From: Hamiltosporidium tvaerminnensis
Taxonomy: Eukaryota > Microsporidia > Dubosqiidae
Length of the DNA stretch: 64,000 nucleotides
Direction: 5' to 3'
Assembly (NCBI GenBank): GCA_022605425.2
Contig: CM061246.1
Location: 1 to 64,000, forward strand
Below are positions 36,244-51,470 of the stretch, one piece after another. The notes beneath the pieces are model-generated. The model had not been told where the DNA came from. It worked only from the letters and a program-made list of their open reading frames with translations, and made no database searches. Each line of letters opens with the position of its first letter. Position 1 is the first letter of the stretch. A program made the position numbers and the translations under genes.

Positions 36244-39200
36244 TAATTATTTAACAAACTTATATAGTCTATATTTACAAAAAAAACACTTTTTCTTTTT
36301 ATTTATGATGTTTTTAGTTTATTTACAGGTTTTCTGAATATTGCAATTTCAAACACGTGATAAATATGATATACATCTTGCAAAATCATTTCAGATAATT
36401 TATTTGATTCTACACACAAAAATTCCATTTAAAATTAGAAATTGTTATTCCTAATAAATTAATATTACAATACTATGTAATTTTAAAAATATATTCTTCA
36501 AATATAATGCATTAGATAGTTGTTTATTTACATTATTATTATTATTCGTCTATTTTTGATTAGTAAGTCATAAAATTATTGTTGATTGAAAAGTATTACA
36601 TCAATAGTTTTTTGTAATATTTTTTACATACAATACAAAATATTATTTGATTCCGTAATTTTTAAGATCACTTATTTTTATATAACATAATTTGCACAAT
36701 ATTTAAATCCTTACTTTTGAAACATGGTTTTGATTTATCAATTCTGTTTTCTATTTATTTATTTTGGTTTTATAAACGCTATATAGTTTTAAGGTTGAAA
36801 TACACTATTTCAGGTTCCTTTTTAGGTTTAATTTGAAGTTTCTTGTATGTAATTATCTTTTATTTAAACCTTGGCTTCTAAATAAATAATTGTATTACAT
36901 CTATATTTTAATAAACATTTTTCTTCTTTAGATTTTTTTAATTGAATATTGTATTTTGTAATAATTTTACTTATTTTTACTAAATTTAGAATTTCTACTT
37001 ATATTTAATATGTTTTACTTCAAAATATTTTAATATACCGTTATCTATATTTTTAGATCATTCTTTTGTTATTCATCTACTAAGTTAAGTGGTCACTTAT
37101 GTAAGCAGTTTTTCTACTTATGAAAGAAGTCTAGTTATTTTAATCATAAAGTTATAGAATAAAGTAACATTTTATTTTCTAATAAACTATAATTTTATTC
37201 CTATTTAATGAATTTTTAAAAATTTTATATTCATCTATCTTATAATTCCTTTAATCATATCATTTTGTTACATTGGAATATGTACTGTAGTATTTTCTCT
37301 TCCTATATGATTTTAAGGGGTTAACCTTAATAAGCTTATAAAATTTACCATAATTAGAAGTTTTTGAGTGTAATATATTGTAGGTTTTTTTATGTTCATT
37401 CTTTTTATTCAGACTCTTAAAACCTTATCTCGATATCTAAAAACATGTTTTTGCAATATTGGTTATTATACCTTGTGTTCAGTCTAAATATGGGCGTATT
37501 AAATTTTGTGAAATTGTTCAGAAAAGCTCTCGGTATATTGTTAGAAACATCAATCATATATGGTATTTATGCGTAACTTTAGATTTCTACATAACCTCAA
37601 ATTACAGACTTTCCCTTAAATTGAGCAAAATGCCAGGCATTATTATAAATGTATTGTTTATGTTACTTAAAAAAACATAAATATATTTGAAATAAAGATG
37701 TACATGTTAAAAGGTATTTTAATATCATGTATAGAAGTTTTAATCGAATTTATCAGAAAATTAATACTTTTGTCTTTCTTGAAATAGATAATATTTTATG
37801 GATTTAAAAGAGATTAATTTATTATGTGTAATACAATCTATAGGCAGTAGATTTTAATATTTCATTCGTCTCAATATATTCATATAAATATAAATTTCAT
37901 TTCATAATATATAGCCAGAGTGAACAACTTAAATTTTTATAGTTATAAATGTATTAAATTGTTTTTAATTTTGTAAGGTCTTCTTATTAGAATTATATAC
38001 TATCTTACTGCAAAGATCTAAAGAATTAAATTTAAATGAATAGGATAGTATATTAAAATATCTCAAACTGGTAACCTTGTTCTTATTATACTATTTCTAT
38101 TCCAAAACCAGATTTCAATAACTGTTTTGAGATTAAGTAAATGATAATTTTAATGTGCTTAAATCATTTATCTATATAAAAGAAAATCGCTACAACTGAT
38201 TTTTAATTAATTTAGAATCTGTATTTTTTTGGTTTTCTTAGATCTTTAACTTTTTTATAAAGCAATGCGGATTAACAAAAAAAGTAATTCAATGAATAAA
38301 AAAACATATAGATAAAATTTTAATTTAGTATAAATATAGAATGAATCTTTAAAAGATATATTTCAGTATAAACCAAATTGATAACTATTTTTTTAATATG
38401 TATTTTGCTAATTAGATATAAATATAATAAAAGTCTTTACATAATGAGGAACTACTATACTAATTTGAATTGGGAGATATTGATAATAATTTGATATCTA
38501 AATATAACGTATGGAGATTAAATGAGAAGTTAAAAAACCATTTTTTTAATGAAATCAGTCGTGTATTGTAATTCAACAAATAAAATATCTATGATTTTGT
38601 TGTTTCGTTTAGAGATTATAATATCAAAATCTCGATTTGTCTCCTTAAATACAAAAGAAAGACAATTGAATGTTAAAAATTACTAAAAACTATAATTAGT
38701 GTCTGAGGCTAACTGTTGTGGCATCTTTTACAAGTTATTTATGAATATCTTAGCATGAAACCGAATACTTAATTTATTTCGAAGGATTGAGCTTAATGTA
38801 AAAGCCATATAAACATAGGCCACAATCAACTGATATATTTTATTAGAATATTTAAAGGTGAATTATTACTTCTTACGGTACCTAAGCTGATAATGATTAT
38901 CGAATAGGCATATGCAAGGTTATTTATATATGTTACTAGTATGATTCAAAGGGTAGTATCAAAAAAATCATCGAGCTTCTTTAAAGTCGGATTTAACCAA
39001 ACAAGTGAATGAATTTACTTAGAATATATTTCTAGACAACCCAAAATATAATTAAATTTAATTACAACTACAATAAGCCCAAAGCAAAGAGCCCAATTAT
39101 AGAAGCAACTGCTAATTTGAAAGGACTCGGTATGAAGATGTATACATAAAGAAAATTATGAAATAATTTACTGAAATTACGACGAAAAAGTTTAAAAACT

Positions 39201-39350
39201 AATAACTTTTTTTTAATTAAATCAAATACGTTATTCTTGTCATTTATCTTGACCTGCTCCCTATTAACGTAAAAAAACACATTTTTTATTTCTGATATAT
39301 GAGTCAGGTTTAGGCTCTAGGATTAAGTTGATTTCTTTTTAAATAAATAT
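36244..39350 (+). repeat. Dispersed non-coding repeat, family A, copy 3
   Basis: Aligns from end to end with 55.06-58.2 kb, starting at TATAGTCTATATTTACAAAAA near 36262 (GTCTAAATTTACAAAAA near 55096). The core begins at 37306 (TATGATTTTAAGGGG), ATATGGGCGTATTAAATTTT lies near 37488, and the right end TGATATATGAGTCAGG..AGGCTC near 39293-39319. This and copy 4 are the most similar pair and share upstream sequence that is not clear in copies 1 and 2. A 73-codon frame at 37459-37680 lies inside the repeat, is not conserved as a whole in the other copies, and is not called as a gene. Confidence 0.78.
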
Positions 39351-42300
39351 TTTTTCTAACCTAATTTCATAAAAATTGCAATAATTTGTTTATTTTATTT
39401 CTTTCGAACAAAAAAGAAATTCGAAATCTACTAAACACTAGAAACTGTACCTTTACAAAATCTTTATTACCAATATCAAACATTTTCTTACAAAACCTCT
39501 TAATTTCATTTTAATGTGACTATAAAATAAAAAACCTTTTTAACCAAATTTTTTTATGATTTAGAACGATGTGTAGGGTTTTTAAAGAAGGTTCAAGCAT
39601 GAAATTTATCACAAATTTCTAATACTTCATATGAAAAATATATCCTAATATTATGAGTTTTTTCTCGGCGTTGCTGTCTCTTATATTTCCTCATTAAAAG
39701 ATTCTCGAAGAATGTTTTAAAAGAAAGCAAATTGCAATTATTTTTTATTTCAAAGATATCTTACTTTCATACCTATTTAGTATGATGTATATCCAGAAAA
39801 TAAGAAAACTGTAAAATAGTTAAAAGAAAAATCTAAATTTGTACTAAAAACTTTAACTACAGCTTATCTTATGAAATAAAAACCTTCGGATTCATTGTAT
39901 ATAATTTTTTTTTATAAAATTTTCATTTTTTTTCTTCGTATTTTAAAATCGTTACAATTTTACTTTTAAGAGTTTTTATAAGTACGAACAAATATTAACT
40001 AGTATATGTATAAAATTAAATGTTTTCTTGTTTTAAATAGAATATTTCAAGTTTCATTTACCTTTAATTTAATTTTTTGGCATTTTTGGATTTCTTTATA
40101 GCATTTATGTATTTAATATATAATTTTTATTTTGTAATTGCTAACTTTACTTTATATAAGCACTAATAAGACGAAATTATTTTGAGTTTAATGTTTAAAA
40201 ATCGCATCATTTATAGACAAATATAACTTAACACATTTTCATCAAATTTCAAAGAAAAACAAATAGATAGAACACGTTGGTATAATATCATAATTATCCG
40301 ATAAAAATGTTAATCTAATCTTACGTTTCACAAGCTATAAGATGTACCTTTATTTTGTAAGTTCAAATGGCTACAGCCTTAAGTCTTATAACAATAGAAG
40401 GTTAGTCGGGAAACGTTCCTTTTAAGATAAGTTATATTTCCTTTTCTGATGTGGAAACTAAGTCAAAACAAATACGAATAAGAACTAAAAAAATAAAAGG
40501 TTAAGAATAAAATTAATTCAAACTTGGACTTTTAGTATATTTTTATAAATTGGAGACAATATTTTTTTAATTACACCTCTAAATTATCGAGCTATGAAAT
40601 ATAAAAGAGAAGCCTTTTAAAGATACCAAATTTTAATCTTAAAGGAAAGTAGGTTTAACGTATAAATTCATAGCACAAACAAGAAAACCATGAAAAAAAT
40701 AAAATAGAAGAATTATTTTTTATTTAAATAGATTGCAATTTTATTAAGCTTAAAGAAAGTATGAAATATGTTTCCCAAATTAAAAAGATTCTTTGTCAGT
40801 CATCAATCTGTATATTCATTTTCATACTGCTTAAACAGTTCTTTCTACGTTCTATATAAATAATTTCTTTAGATGAGTGATAAATTATTTGTTCAATAAG
40901 AACACATTGCATGAATTCTTTATATATTTCTTAAATTTTGTCTAAATTGAATTTTAATATACATTCCTTATGAAATTTTGAAAAATAAGTTGTTATGCAA
41001 AACCTTACAACCATTTAAATCTTTAGTCTATAGAACAAACCTTTACAGATATTTTTGAGGTTCGATTCTATTGCAATCATATCAATCATCAAGTATTTTT
41101 TACTACTTTTCATTTTAAAATTGAAATTAGAAAATCATGGAAATAATTTGCTTCACTCTGCTCTTTTGTTACAAAATAGCAAAACTCGAAATTTCTCATC
41201 AAAAACACTTTGAAATTATCAAAAGAAAAATGATTTTGAAACATTGATTAGATCATGATGTATATAAATAAAACCCATTAGACATCAATCAGCTTAACTA
41301 CATATTCTTCCTTTTTCCTTGGATCAGTTCCTTTCACAAGCCAAAAAGTTTTAATTCAACACAATTTGAACTCGTTTTAGGATTAGATATATTTGCAGAA
41401 GGGATTGTATAAATAATATAAGTGTCAATGAGGTAATTCTATTTATCCCATTATATTATTTCCAGGGATTTAAAACTTGAAATTTACATTTTAAATCTAT
41501 TTCCATTGTAAATATATCAACCAAGAATATTTTTATGTGTATTTAAAAGTGAAAAAGCCTCTTATTACACGAATAAACTAAATACTATTGCATTATCCCT
41601 GATTCACATGCTATTCACTTATTCTACTGCTTTACATTTTCTGGTCATATTGTTTGATTCATTCCTTTGTATTAACAAATATTTAGATATTGAAACCGTT
41701 AGGGTAAAAATTTGTAAAAAATAAATAGAAAAAATTTAAAAAGCCATTTCGAAATAGAGAATAATCTCAATACAAAATAAAAATGAAATTTTATTCTATT
41801 AAGAAATCTTTTACAATTAATTTCTGGCTTAATATATTGCCTATACTATTTAAGACCTTTTTAGGAATATAATTTGATAATAGGTATTTCAATAAATATT
41901 AAATTAAATATTTTTGAATTTTAATTCTAAAATTTAAAAAGGTATCATCTTTTAGAAACGACTTCTATACTTTAAGCATTTCAAAATCAAAAAAAAATCG
42001 AATTATTATCTGTATATATTATTTTAAAATGTGCAATTTGTTCTAAAATTAATAACGAATTTTAACTTTATAATAAAATCATTTCAATGAATCTGTGGTA
42101 TGAAATACGTTATAAGAATTTAAATTATATATCTCAGTCGTAAAGAAGAATTTTTAGTCTGTTTAAAATTTCTTTAAATTAATAAATTTTTAATAAATAG
42201 TTCTAAAAAAAAATTTAAAATTTCAAAAAATATATCTTACAAATATTAGAATTTTATTTTTTGAATTTGCAAACGAATAAAAATTATATGTTTGGAATCT

Positions 42301-45300
42301 TTTGATTTCAAAAAGTAATTTCGAATAGAAGACATACTTTCTATATGAGAAATTTAGATTTTGATTTCCGCTCTTGTAACAGTCATATAAGATTCTTTGT
42401 AATTCAAAAACGTTTTAAAAATATTTTAAGGGTATAAAAATAACAGGTTATCGATTCATCGTATTGATTTTGGACATATAATCATGAATAGTACTTATAT
42501 TGTTTTTAAGAGCTATGATTTATTGATTCTGATTGTATAATTTGTTTCAGTAGAGCAAATAATAAAATTATGAATACAAAATATTTTTAAGAGTTACATT
42601 CATAAAACCATGCAATCCTAAAAAATGTAAAATTTAATGAGAAAGGGTCTTCTTTGTCTCTTTTCTAATAATATAGATATCAATACATGATGATGCCAAG
42701 CCATATGTTTAGAGGCAAAGCCATTTGTATAAAGATAAATTAGTGATGCTGCTGAGTAATTTTAATTTTAAATTGTCATATTTGCAAAATATCTGTCAAA
42801 TTTAAATATATAGGCGTACCAGTAATATGAAGATTCAAAATTTTTCATTTTCTTATAATCTGATTAAAAGTATGGTTCTGGGTCAATCATCGAAAAAAAT
42901 GTGTCCAGAGATTGTTTAGTTGCCGACAAATAATCATTCATAAACTTTTTAGTTACAAAATTTAGAGTTTTTATAGATTTTATATTTGGTTATATCATAT
43001 TATATTTGCTCTTATATTTTTAAATAAACCCATGTATGTATTCGCAACTAACACTATATTATTGTTTTAAACCTGCTTTAAGAAGAATCTATTAAATAAT
43101 AAAAATAATTCATGCGATAAATTTTGCGACAAAAAAGTTATTTTAAATGTCTTGGAATTATTTTTACTCTTATTAGCCTAAAGCATCCGTTATTGGTTGA
43201 TTTTCGTTCCAAACATATATAAAACCCAAAGAATTGTTTTCTTGACTTTAAATGATATCGCCTTTATAATAAAAATTATGTGAAAATATATTTTTTCAAT
43301 TAAAAATCTATATCACCATATTCCAAAAACAAATTAATATGTTATTACTGAAAATCAAGTTGCTTTTAAAAGTATGTTTTGAGAATAATTAGAAAGAAAT
43401 AAACTAGATTTTATTAAAAAATATATTGTAAACATTACTATGATGATAAAATAAAAATGTTTGAAACAACACTTTATTGTATTTCTATTTTAAGATGTCA
43501 TGTTAACACATATTTGTAGGTTTGCAATAGCAATCATCAAAACAGACTCTTTTACATTTTTTACTGCTTCTGAAAATAGCATATTGAATCAAACCAAGGG
43601 AATAGTATTTTTTATAAAAATATTTGCTATAGCTTTTGAAATATTAAGGAAAGATATATAGAAAGATACAGAGTTCTCTCGTTAGAATATATGAATTCTA
43701 AGATTTAATACAATTGATTTAAAATATCTTAAATCGTTAGAATTATGAAATTTGCTTCTACAGTAGATCTATGAATCTATTTCTTTTTTAAATTTTCGAA
43801 ATATTTAGTTCGTTTACACATAAATTCCTGAATGTAATATATGATGATTTAATTTTGAAGTAAATAAAAAAGAGGAGTATAAAATTAAAAAACTAGATTT
43901 TAAAAAATTAGTTATACAATTTTTTTCTTTTTTGAATTTCAATATTCTTTAAAAATCAAAAAAAATATACTCTTAGCATTCCTATAATTGTAAAAGTCTA
44001 AAACCTTAAGGTTAATAAGCCCAATTTATTTAAAATCTTTGGAAAAAATCGATAGGATTATTACTAAAAAATAATTTATTTATTTATATTAATCAGGTAA
44101 AATTGAAAAAAAGACTTTTAGTGATCTATAGAAAGATTTCTTAGGTTTGAACGAAATGCTTGAAAATTTTTTATTAAAAACAGATATTCTTTTATTTGTA
44201 ATTTTCTATATGGTGTTAATCAACCTTATTCAAAATATTGCCTAATTAATTTAGAATACGGCTTTTAATCACTTGCTCACTTTTTCTGAAAGGAAATAAA
44301 ACATATTAGACATTACTGTTAATAATATCTCTTTTCAGCAAAAAGTGGTTTGTTTTTGTTGAAAAATCCATTTTTTGCAAGTTTTAATGAACTACTTAAT
44401 TCTAAATGGATAAGTTTTTATATAAGAAAAATTTTCCTCTTCCAACTAAATTATTAATAAGCATTCGAAAAAATAATAGAAATCTGGTACTCTTTTTTCT
44501 CAGAATTTTAGATTCTATCGAAGTAAAGGGACATGGCCTTAAGTCTGTATCTTATATTATTTGATTTCAAATTTGGCTTTTTTATGATAAATGCTCTCTT
44601 GATTCTAGAAATATAAAAAAAATTTGTCTAGTCTTGCAAACTCCGGTGAAAAATCACAATCAAGACATTATTTTTAATGTCTCGCATCTGGTTAAATTTA
44701 GAACGAATTATAATAATAGTTTTCTTGGAATAAAATAGATTAGAAAATTATTTTCAAAAAATTTCTAAGTGTTACAAAGTAGTTGGTTTAATATTGAAAC
44801 GGCTAGAATGAGCAGAAGGTAATACAGAAAAGATCGGGGAAATCGAACTTAGTCATGAGCAGTATAACTGTTTAGATATCTTCATCTAAAATATAATATC
44901 CGATAAATTTAGGAGTTATTATTTCTTGGCGATTATATGGCAATATACTGATTAAATTCGAAACAAATCTTGTTATAATCTAAATATTCACTATAAAATA
45001 AAAAGAACGCATGAAGAACTTCTATCGAAATTACTCGTTGTAAATTTACAATGAAAATATAATGTTGAAAATTTAGTTATTATTTCTACGAAAAAAAAAT
45101 GATTTTCAAGGCATTTCCGTGCAATCTAGCATATATGCAACTCTAACCTAGTTTTTACTATTTTCTGGTTATGCTGCTTTATTTTTTCCTCGGGCACTAC
45201 TGTCAATTCAACTCCTTCTAAAATTAAAACTTTGTAATCTTAGAATGAATATAAAATATATCGAATTTCTTTATATCATAATTTGGTATATTACGCTCAA

Positions 45301-48300
45301 ATCAATAATGTTTTTAACATGAAATGTTTCAACATACATACATCTGAATTAGATCCGAATCTAATATTAGTATTGCGACCCTATCTGTTTAAGGGCCACG
45401 TGTTATTTGTGTGATGTTTTTTTTCTAATAAATGTCTTACTGGTTGTACATATATTTTAGAACATATTACACCTAACACTTAAAGGTTTTTTGATAAATA
45501 CTTTCGCAAAGAACTCTTACTAAATTTCTGAGCATTATTTACTCTTGTAAATTTTACATTCCTTAGATTTACTTTGCAAAAATCTATTGCGTAGAAATGA
45601 AAACATTGGATTATATTTATATTTTCACTTTTTATTATTTTTTTGGTGGTACCTTAGTGGTATTTGTACTCATATACTTACTTCTTCTTTCTTTTATAAA
45701 TTTTTTTTTGAAAGTAAAAATTCTATCTTGTTCGAACTCATTTTACGGATTAAATAAATTATATTTATAAATTGAATTTGTTTTAATTATTTCTTAGTTT
45801 ATAGCAAATTTTTTGTGTTTTGTACTGATTGAAAAAACTGAAATATTATTCTTTAATGTACGTTTAATTAACGAAAGATGTTTTAATTGCGCATTATAGA
45901 GTTTTTGTTCTATGAAATATTTCATTAAATTTCTTTCTGATCTATCCAAAATATTTTGACTTGTAATTTAATATTGTATATTCGCAATAGATTAGCTTTA
46001 AAAGCTAGGAGGCCATGTTTAGCATTTTATTAGAGTTATCTTAAATTTTCTTCCATAAACATGTAAAGAGAAATTGGCTAACTTTTTATTCTAGTTTCTT
46101 TTATATACTATATACTCCAAAGAATATAGCTTTTTGATTTTATGGCATTTTAATTTGCCCAGAATTCTATATTTTTAATCTAAATAAACTAATAGATTCC
46201 TTTATAGTATATTAAATTATAGGAATTACTGTTATATAACAAATATATTTTATAAAGACCATCATATATTTGGCGTATTATGTAAGACTATAAATAATTT
46301 AATAAAAGTAATATTGGAATCTTAGTTGAGAAATCTAGCCATAGTAAGAATCATAGGGTTTGCAATAATAAAAAATGATGTTTAATTTTATTCGTGCTGA
46401 TTCGCAAGTAAATAAACTCAGATCATACTTTTTGAAAATGTTTCTTCTCAAGCAAATAAAATTTACAGCTGTTAAAATTCATACGGGTTAAAATATTTTC
46501 TATTAAAATAGACTCTACTATAGAATTTTTCTTTAAGTTTAAAATTTATATATTATATTCTTATAATAAAGTTTTAAGGATTTTAATTAAATGAATTCAT
46601 TTTCTTAAATCTCATTTCAAAATATAAAACTATCTAAACTAAAAAAATTGTTAATTATTTTAAATCAGTTAGCTTTCTCTCTTTTGAACAAATCCTTGCA
46701 AGGTTTTATAAATATTACAACAGTCAGAAAAATCTTGAAATAATACGTTAAAGATAAGAACGATAATATAGAATCATAATATTTTTTAGAAATTAAATAT
46801 GAAGAATTTTCGTACTCATTTTGCTTAATAATTTAAGTTAACCAAGAAAATATAAATGTAAAATATTATTCACTTGGAAATAATAGCAAAAAAAGATATA
46901 GAATGGTATATAAATATTCTTTAATTTATTTTGAAGGCTCAATCTGTATTTTGATGCACGCTTTTAATAAAAGCAATTTTACTGCCAAATTTTAAGCATT
47001 TAACTAAATCTACTTTACTAGGATAGTATCCTTATTACATAGAAGTTTCTAAATTTGAAATTTTTTATTTATCTTGCTGACTTATTTGAAAATACTCAAC
47101 ATGATAATTTTACGAGTATCAAATCTTCGTTACATCTAAATTTGAATATTCTTATGCTATAAATACCTGTATTCAACTCAAGTTTAGACATCATCTAGAA
47201 TTAAAATGTGTAAGGTACAAAAATTCTTTATTAAAATGTCTGATCTAAGATTATTAAGGTTTACAGCTACAATGTTGTTGGTATTTCGCCCGCTACTAAA
47301 TTACTAGTTATATAATAACTTTTCGATTTTTCTTTACCATCTTTTTAAGAGACTTCTCAATATTAATCGCATTAAGAAGGTAATCATTTTATATTCTATA
47401 CAAGAGAAATTTTATTAGAATCTTAAATACCTTTTCTTGTATTATTTCTACTTTTCTTAAACAAAAAACTCAATTTCCATAATAAAATATTCGGTTTATC
47501 GCACACATTTAAAACGTACGCCATTAATCTAATATTATTCATATTCTTCATTTTATATTTGTTGTACAGAACTTTCTATTTTTCATTTATATTTTCAAGA
47601 ACCAATTAATATCATTTAAGAAATTTTAAAATTTCGTTTTATTACATTGGCATGCTATAATATTTTATAAAAAAAATTAAATAAAATATTTTAATCCGTT
47701 TAAATAGATTGGTAAATTTGAGGGTACTTAGTATCTTGTTAATTCATTAGTTTTTCTTTGGTAAATGCTATATAATATATATTTAAAATTGGGTCAGGAT
47801 ATACAAAAGAAATATGAGTTTTTAATTATTTTGATTTTATAAAAGATTTTTAGCAGTACAGAGTAAAGGGTGATGTAAAATATATAGGGTTATTTTAGAA
47901 TTAAAAGAGAATTACGTAATTATTAATATTGGCTTTTCATTTAAAAATTGATCTTTAACTAAAAAAAAATGTTCTAAGGATTATTAGATTTATCAGTGAA
48001 ATTCGATTTAAGTATTTTTTATTTCTTTTAGATTAAATCATTCATAAAGAATATAATATTTTAGATTATTTTAATTTTAGTTTCTTCTGTTTTTACCTAT
48101 TTTGGTCTGTATAGCGTTTTTTAAAATGAATTTGGGTTGAGTTTAAATTTTATACTTTCCTTCATTACATGTTTTTTTTATATAAGCCCAATTTTAAATT
48201 CTTTACAGATATCTAAATTTATGGTAGCCCATCTTAGTGCACTAATGACCGTAAAATTATGATATAATAGGAAAGATGATATATGTCGAGAGATATCGGA

Positions 48301-49845
48301 TCAAATAAATTTATGAAGCATTTTTTGGGTGATTCCTTTTGAAAGAATCAATATTTGTTCAAAATTTAGAGACATAATGCGAAGTCGAATCAAACATCAA
48401 AGTTATTCTAAGAAGATTACACCTAATTGTACATAAAGGGATATTAATTTTTTATTATCAGATATATATCTTTTTTGTTTTAAGATTATCCATTTAGTCG
48501 TTGCTAACTTTTTTTTAAGAATAAATGCTATATATATTTGCTGTATCATAATTTATTTTGTAACTATCATATATAATTTAAATTTTAATTATGTGGAATA
48601 ATGTTTTGAAATTTAAATTTTCATGTCCTGGGAATATATTAAACCGAATTCTAAATATTTTTAATTGTTTTGCTTTTTATAATTTACCCTTAAAATCGCT
48701 ACTAACTAATTTAATACATTATAGAAGCAACTGGGAAAAATATAAATCTATATATTAAACCAATTTACAAAAAAAATATATATTTTATTTATTATTGTAG
48801 TATGAAACGAGTTATTATAGATACTGAAAAATATTAATTAAGTTTATGAAATTGATTTTTATTAGAGTTTTTGCTTTAAATTTGTTGATTAAACAAATTG
48901 ATCAAAAAAGAGATTTACTAAATTCCGAGTATCTCTTCTATATTAATATTCTTAGTGTATATCTTTATATAAAAATTTGAAATAAGTTTAATTTATAACT
49001 GAATAGTTTCTGGTATTGTCTTTGCTTATTTAGGTATCATTGCAGATTTTTACCTTTTTTATATAATTTTTTAGTTCTTTACGAAATCTAGAGTTAATAA
49101 ATAAATTTACTCTAAATGTTTTCTTATAAGCAAAAAATGCACCTTAGATGAAAATAAAATATTATTTTTATACCTTATAAAGATATCATAAATAAATTGG
49201 TCAATACTCTATTTTTTCTATTATATATTCATTTCTAGATATATAAGTATCATTTTTGATCCTTTTTATATCTACTAAATTAAAATAAACAATTTGAAAT
49301 GGAAATTTCTTTTTGTATCTTAAAATTTTTCTGTTTCAGATTTTTCTTATAAAAAAAATAATTCAAAATGTATATTTTAAGAAATGTTTAAATGATCTCT
49401 TTTCTTTTATAAAATATATAAATTTTTAAAAGTTACTAAATATAACTTTAAATAAATTACTTTTTTAGTCATTTTAACATTTGAATTATCTAACTGCAAG
49501 TTACATTTGTTAGTATTTTAATACTAATCGTACAAGATATTTTTTTCTAATAAAATAGGAATTTTAAATACTTCGTAGCAAAGAATCAAATTTTATTTTT
49601 TTGTAATTTAAATCCAAGGCAAAAGTAGTTTTAAAAGCAATCAAAAACTTTAACTTTTTATACAAAGCATACTTTTATGTTATCAATCTCTCATTGAAAA
49701 TCGATGTTCTAATTGATTAAAATTTTTTTTAAAATTGTATTTTTTAAAAACAAAAAAAAAATCAGATTTGAATTTTTATATTTGTAAATTCAGAATTTTA
49801 TTTACTCAGCATAAAAAAACTAATCTAAAAAAATAAGGGTCAAGA
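39351..49845. other. Long AT-rich stretch, nothing recognised
   Basis: Over 10 kb with no supported gene, RNA gene or clear tandem array. Isolated phrases recur (for example CATCAAGTATTTTTTACTACTTTT near 41087 and a similar phrase near 43536), suggesting very old repeats I cannot delimit. Open frames are no longer than expected by chance. Confidence 0.45.
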
Positions 49846-51470
49846 GACATTATATTCGTTTTAAGCTGTTTCAAATCTAATCTTAGTAAATTTTTATCTT
49901 TTTTAACTTTTTTGATGTCTATTCTAGATATTTTTTAAACATCATAATTCAGCATTATCGTAAACTTATGAAAATTTAAAGTAATTTGCAAGAAATAAAC
50001 AAGAAAACTTTTTTATTGAAGTTTTTCTTTTGAAAACAATTGTGTGTATATTAAAATAATTTGTGACACATTCTTCTGTTTTAAAAATTTGCTTTATCAA
50101 CTTTAAATATATATTTCCAAGAATTTAAAAAAACCTATTATTTAACTAGTAAAAGTATGAGCAATTGATAATTGAAACCATTTTTTATTTTAATAAGTTT
50201 TTTAGAATTTTCTGTTGAAATAAATGTTTTCATTACTTTTTGAGAATATTTTCATTTATTTTTAGATTTTCTAAATTTTAATAAAGTAAAAAACTATTAA
50301 GGTAATTTTCAGACGTATCATAATTCAATATCATATAAAAATTCATTACTTAAATGTAGGTTTAAAATTTTATATTAGAAATACTATAATTAATACACGT
50401 AAAACCCAATATAAAATAGAATCAAGATTTCTAAGGTTAAAATACACAATACTTGACTATTTTTTCATTCCTTTGAATATTTAATTGAAAAATAAAGAAA
50501 TGAAATAAATTAAAGCATATGTAGTCTTTTATTTTTAAAAATATGTTCGCTCCAATAAAAAAACATAATTATTTGAGCCATAAGGCTTTGCAAACCAGAA
50601 GTAACATAAAAAAATCATAACTGACATAAGACACTCATCTATGCAGTTCAAATATCAAAGCTTAATACGAAGAAACTTGTAAATCTAATTTTTTCTAAAA
50701 TATTTTTAGTTTCAATAGTTTTCTGGTTTTTATTGAATGGTTTTAGAAAAAATTAAATTTTACCTTTCAACGAGAGCTCTATATACAATTAAAGTAAAAT
50801 GTATGACTTTAGCTTTGATTAAAACGAACTTTATTTTTTAAAATTATATTCATATACGTCTAAATAATCTTTAAAAAGCAAATATAGGATTTAATTGCTT
50901 TTATTATTTACTGCGCATCATCTATTTACTGTATATCCGTAAAAAAAGGACATTCATCCTATTGTAAATCATCCAATGCTTTTGTGAAACTGAGAGATAG
51001 CTACTTTCGTATTGTATTATCTAGGAAGATATATTAAGATGAATGCAAGTAAGTTCATTATATTGTATATCAAAGCATATCTTTGCATATATCTTAAATA
51101 TCGATCTCAAATTACATATTGTGATGCATGTTAGACAAGTTCATATATATCTTGCATCCTTTATGGGTATTTTTAGTCTAAGTTTATAAATTTTCTACTT
51201 CTATTAAGATTTTTATATGTCACGATAGATTTTTTTAATTATTTAGAAACTTCAAATCTCGATCAAATGTTGAAGGGTAGACACTGTGAATAGTAATTTA
51301 TAAATGAGAATCGTTTAATTAACTTAAGGCTGTGTAAATTTCTGTTATAAAAGTTTGTGTAAAAGGTTTTATGTAGATTTATTTTAAAATTTTCAAGTAT
51401 TATTAGTTTTGGCTCAAAGTTTTTGTTGGATTTGTTTACATCAAATATATTTATATATAGCTATAAATCA
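49846..51470 (+). repeat. Dispersed non-coding repeat, family F, copy 2
   Basis: Collinear with 14.86-16.43 kb through several blocks, including GAGCCATAAGGCTTTGCAA near 50575 against GGGCCATATAACCATTGCAA near 15531, and TTATATGTCACGATAGATTTT near 51211 against TTTATGTCACGAAAGAT near 16158. Unlike copy 1, no family A copy directly abuts it. Non-coding. Confidence 0.65.

Noticed and set aside
37459-37680. 73-codon ORF inside family A copy 3 as a gene
   Set aside because: It lies wholly within a dispersed repeat, and its frame is interrupted or shifted in the other copies.
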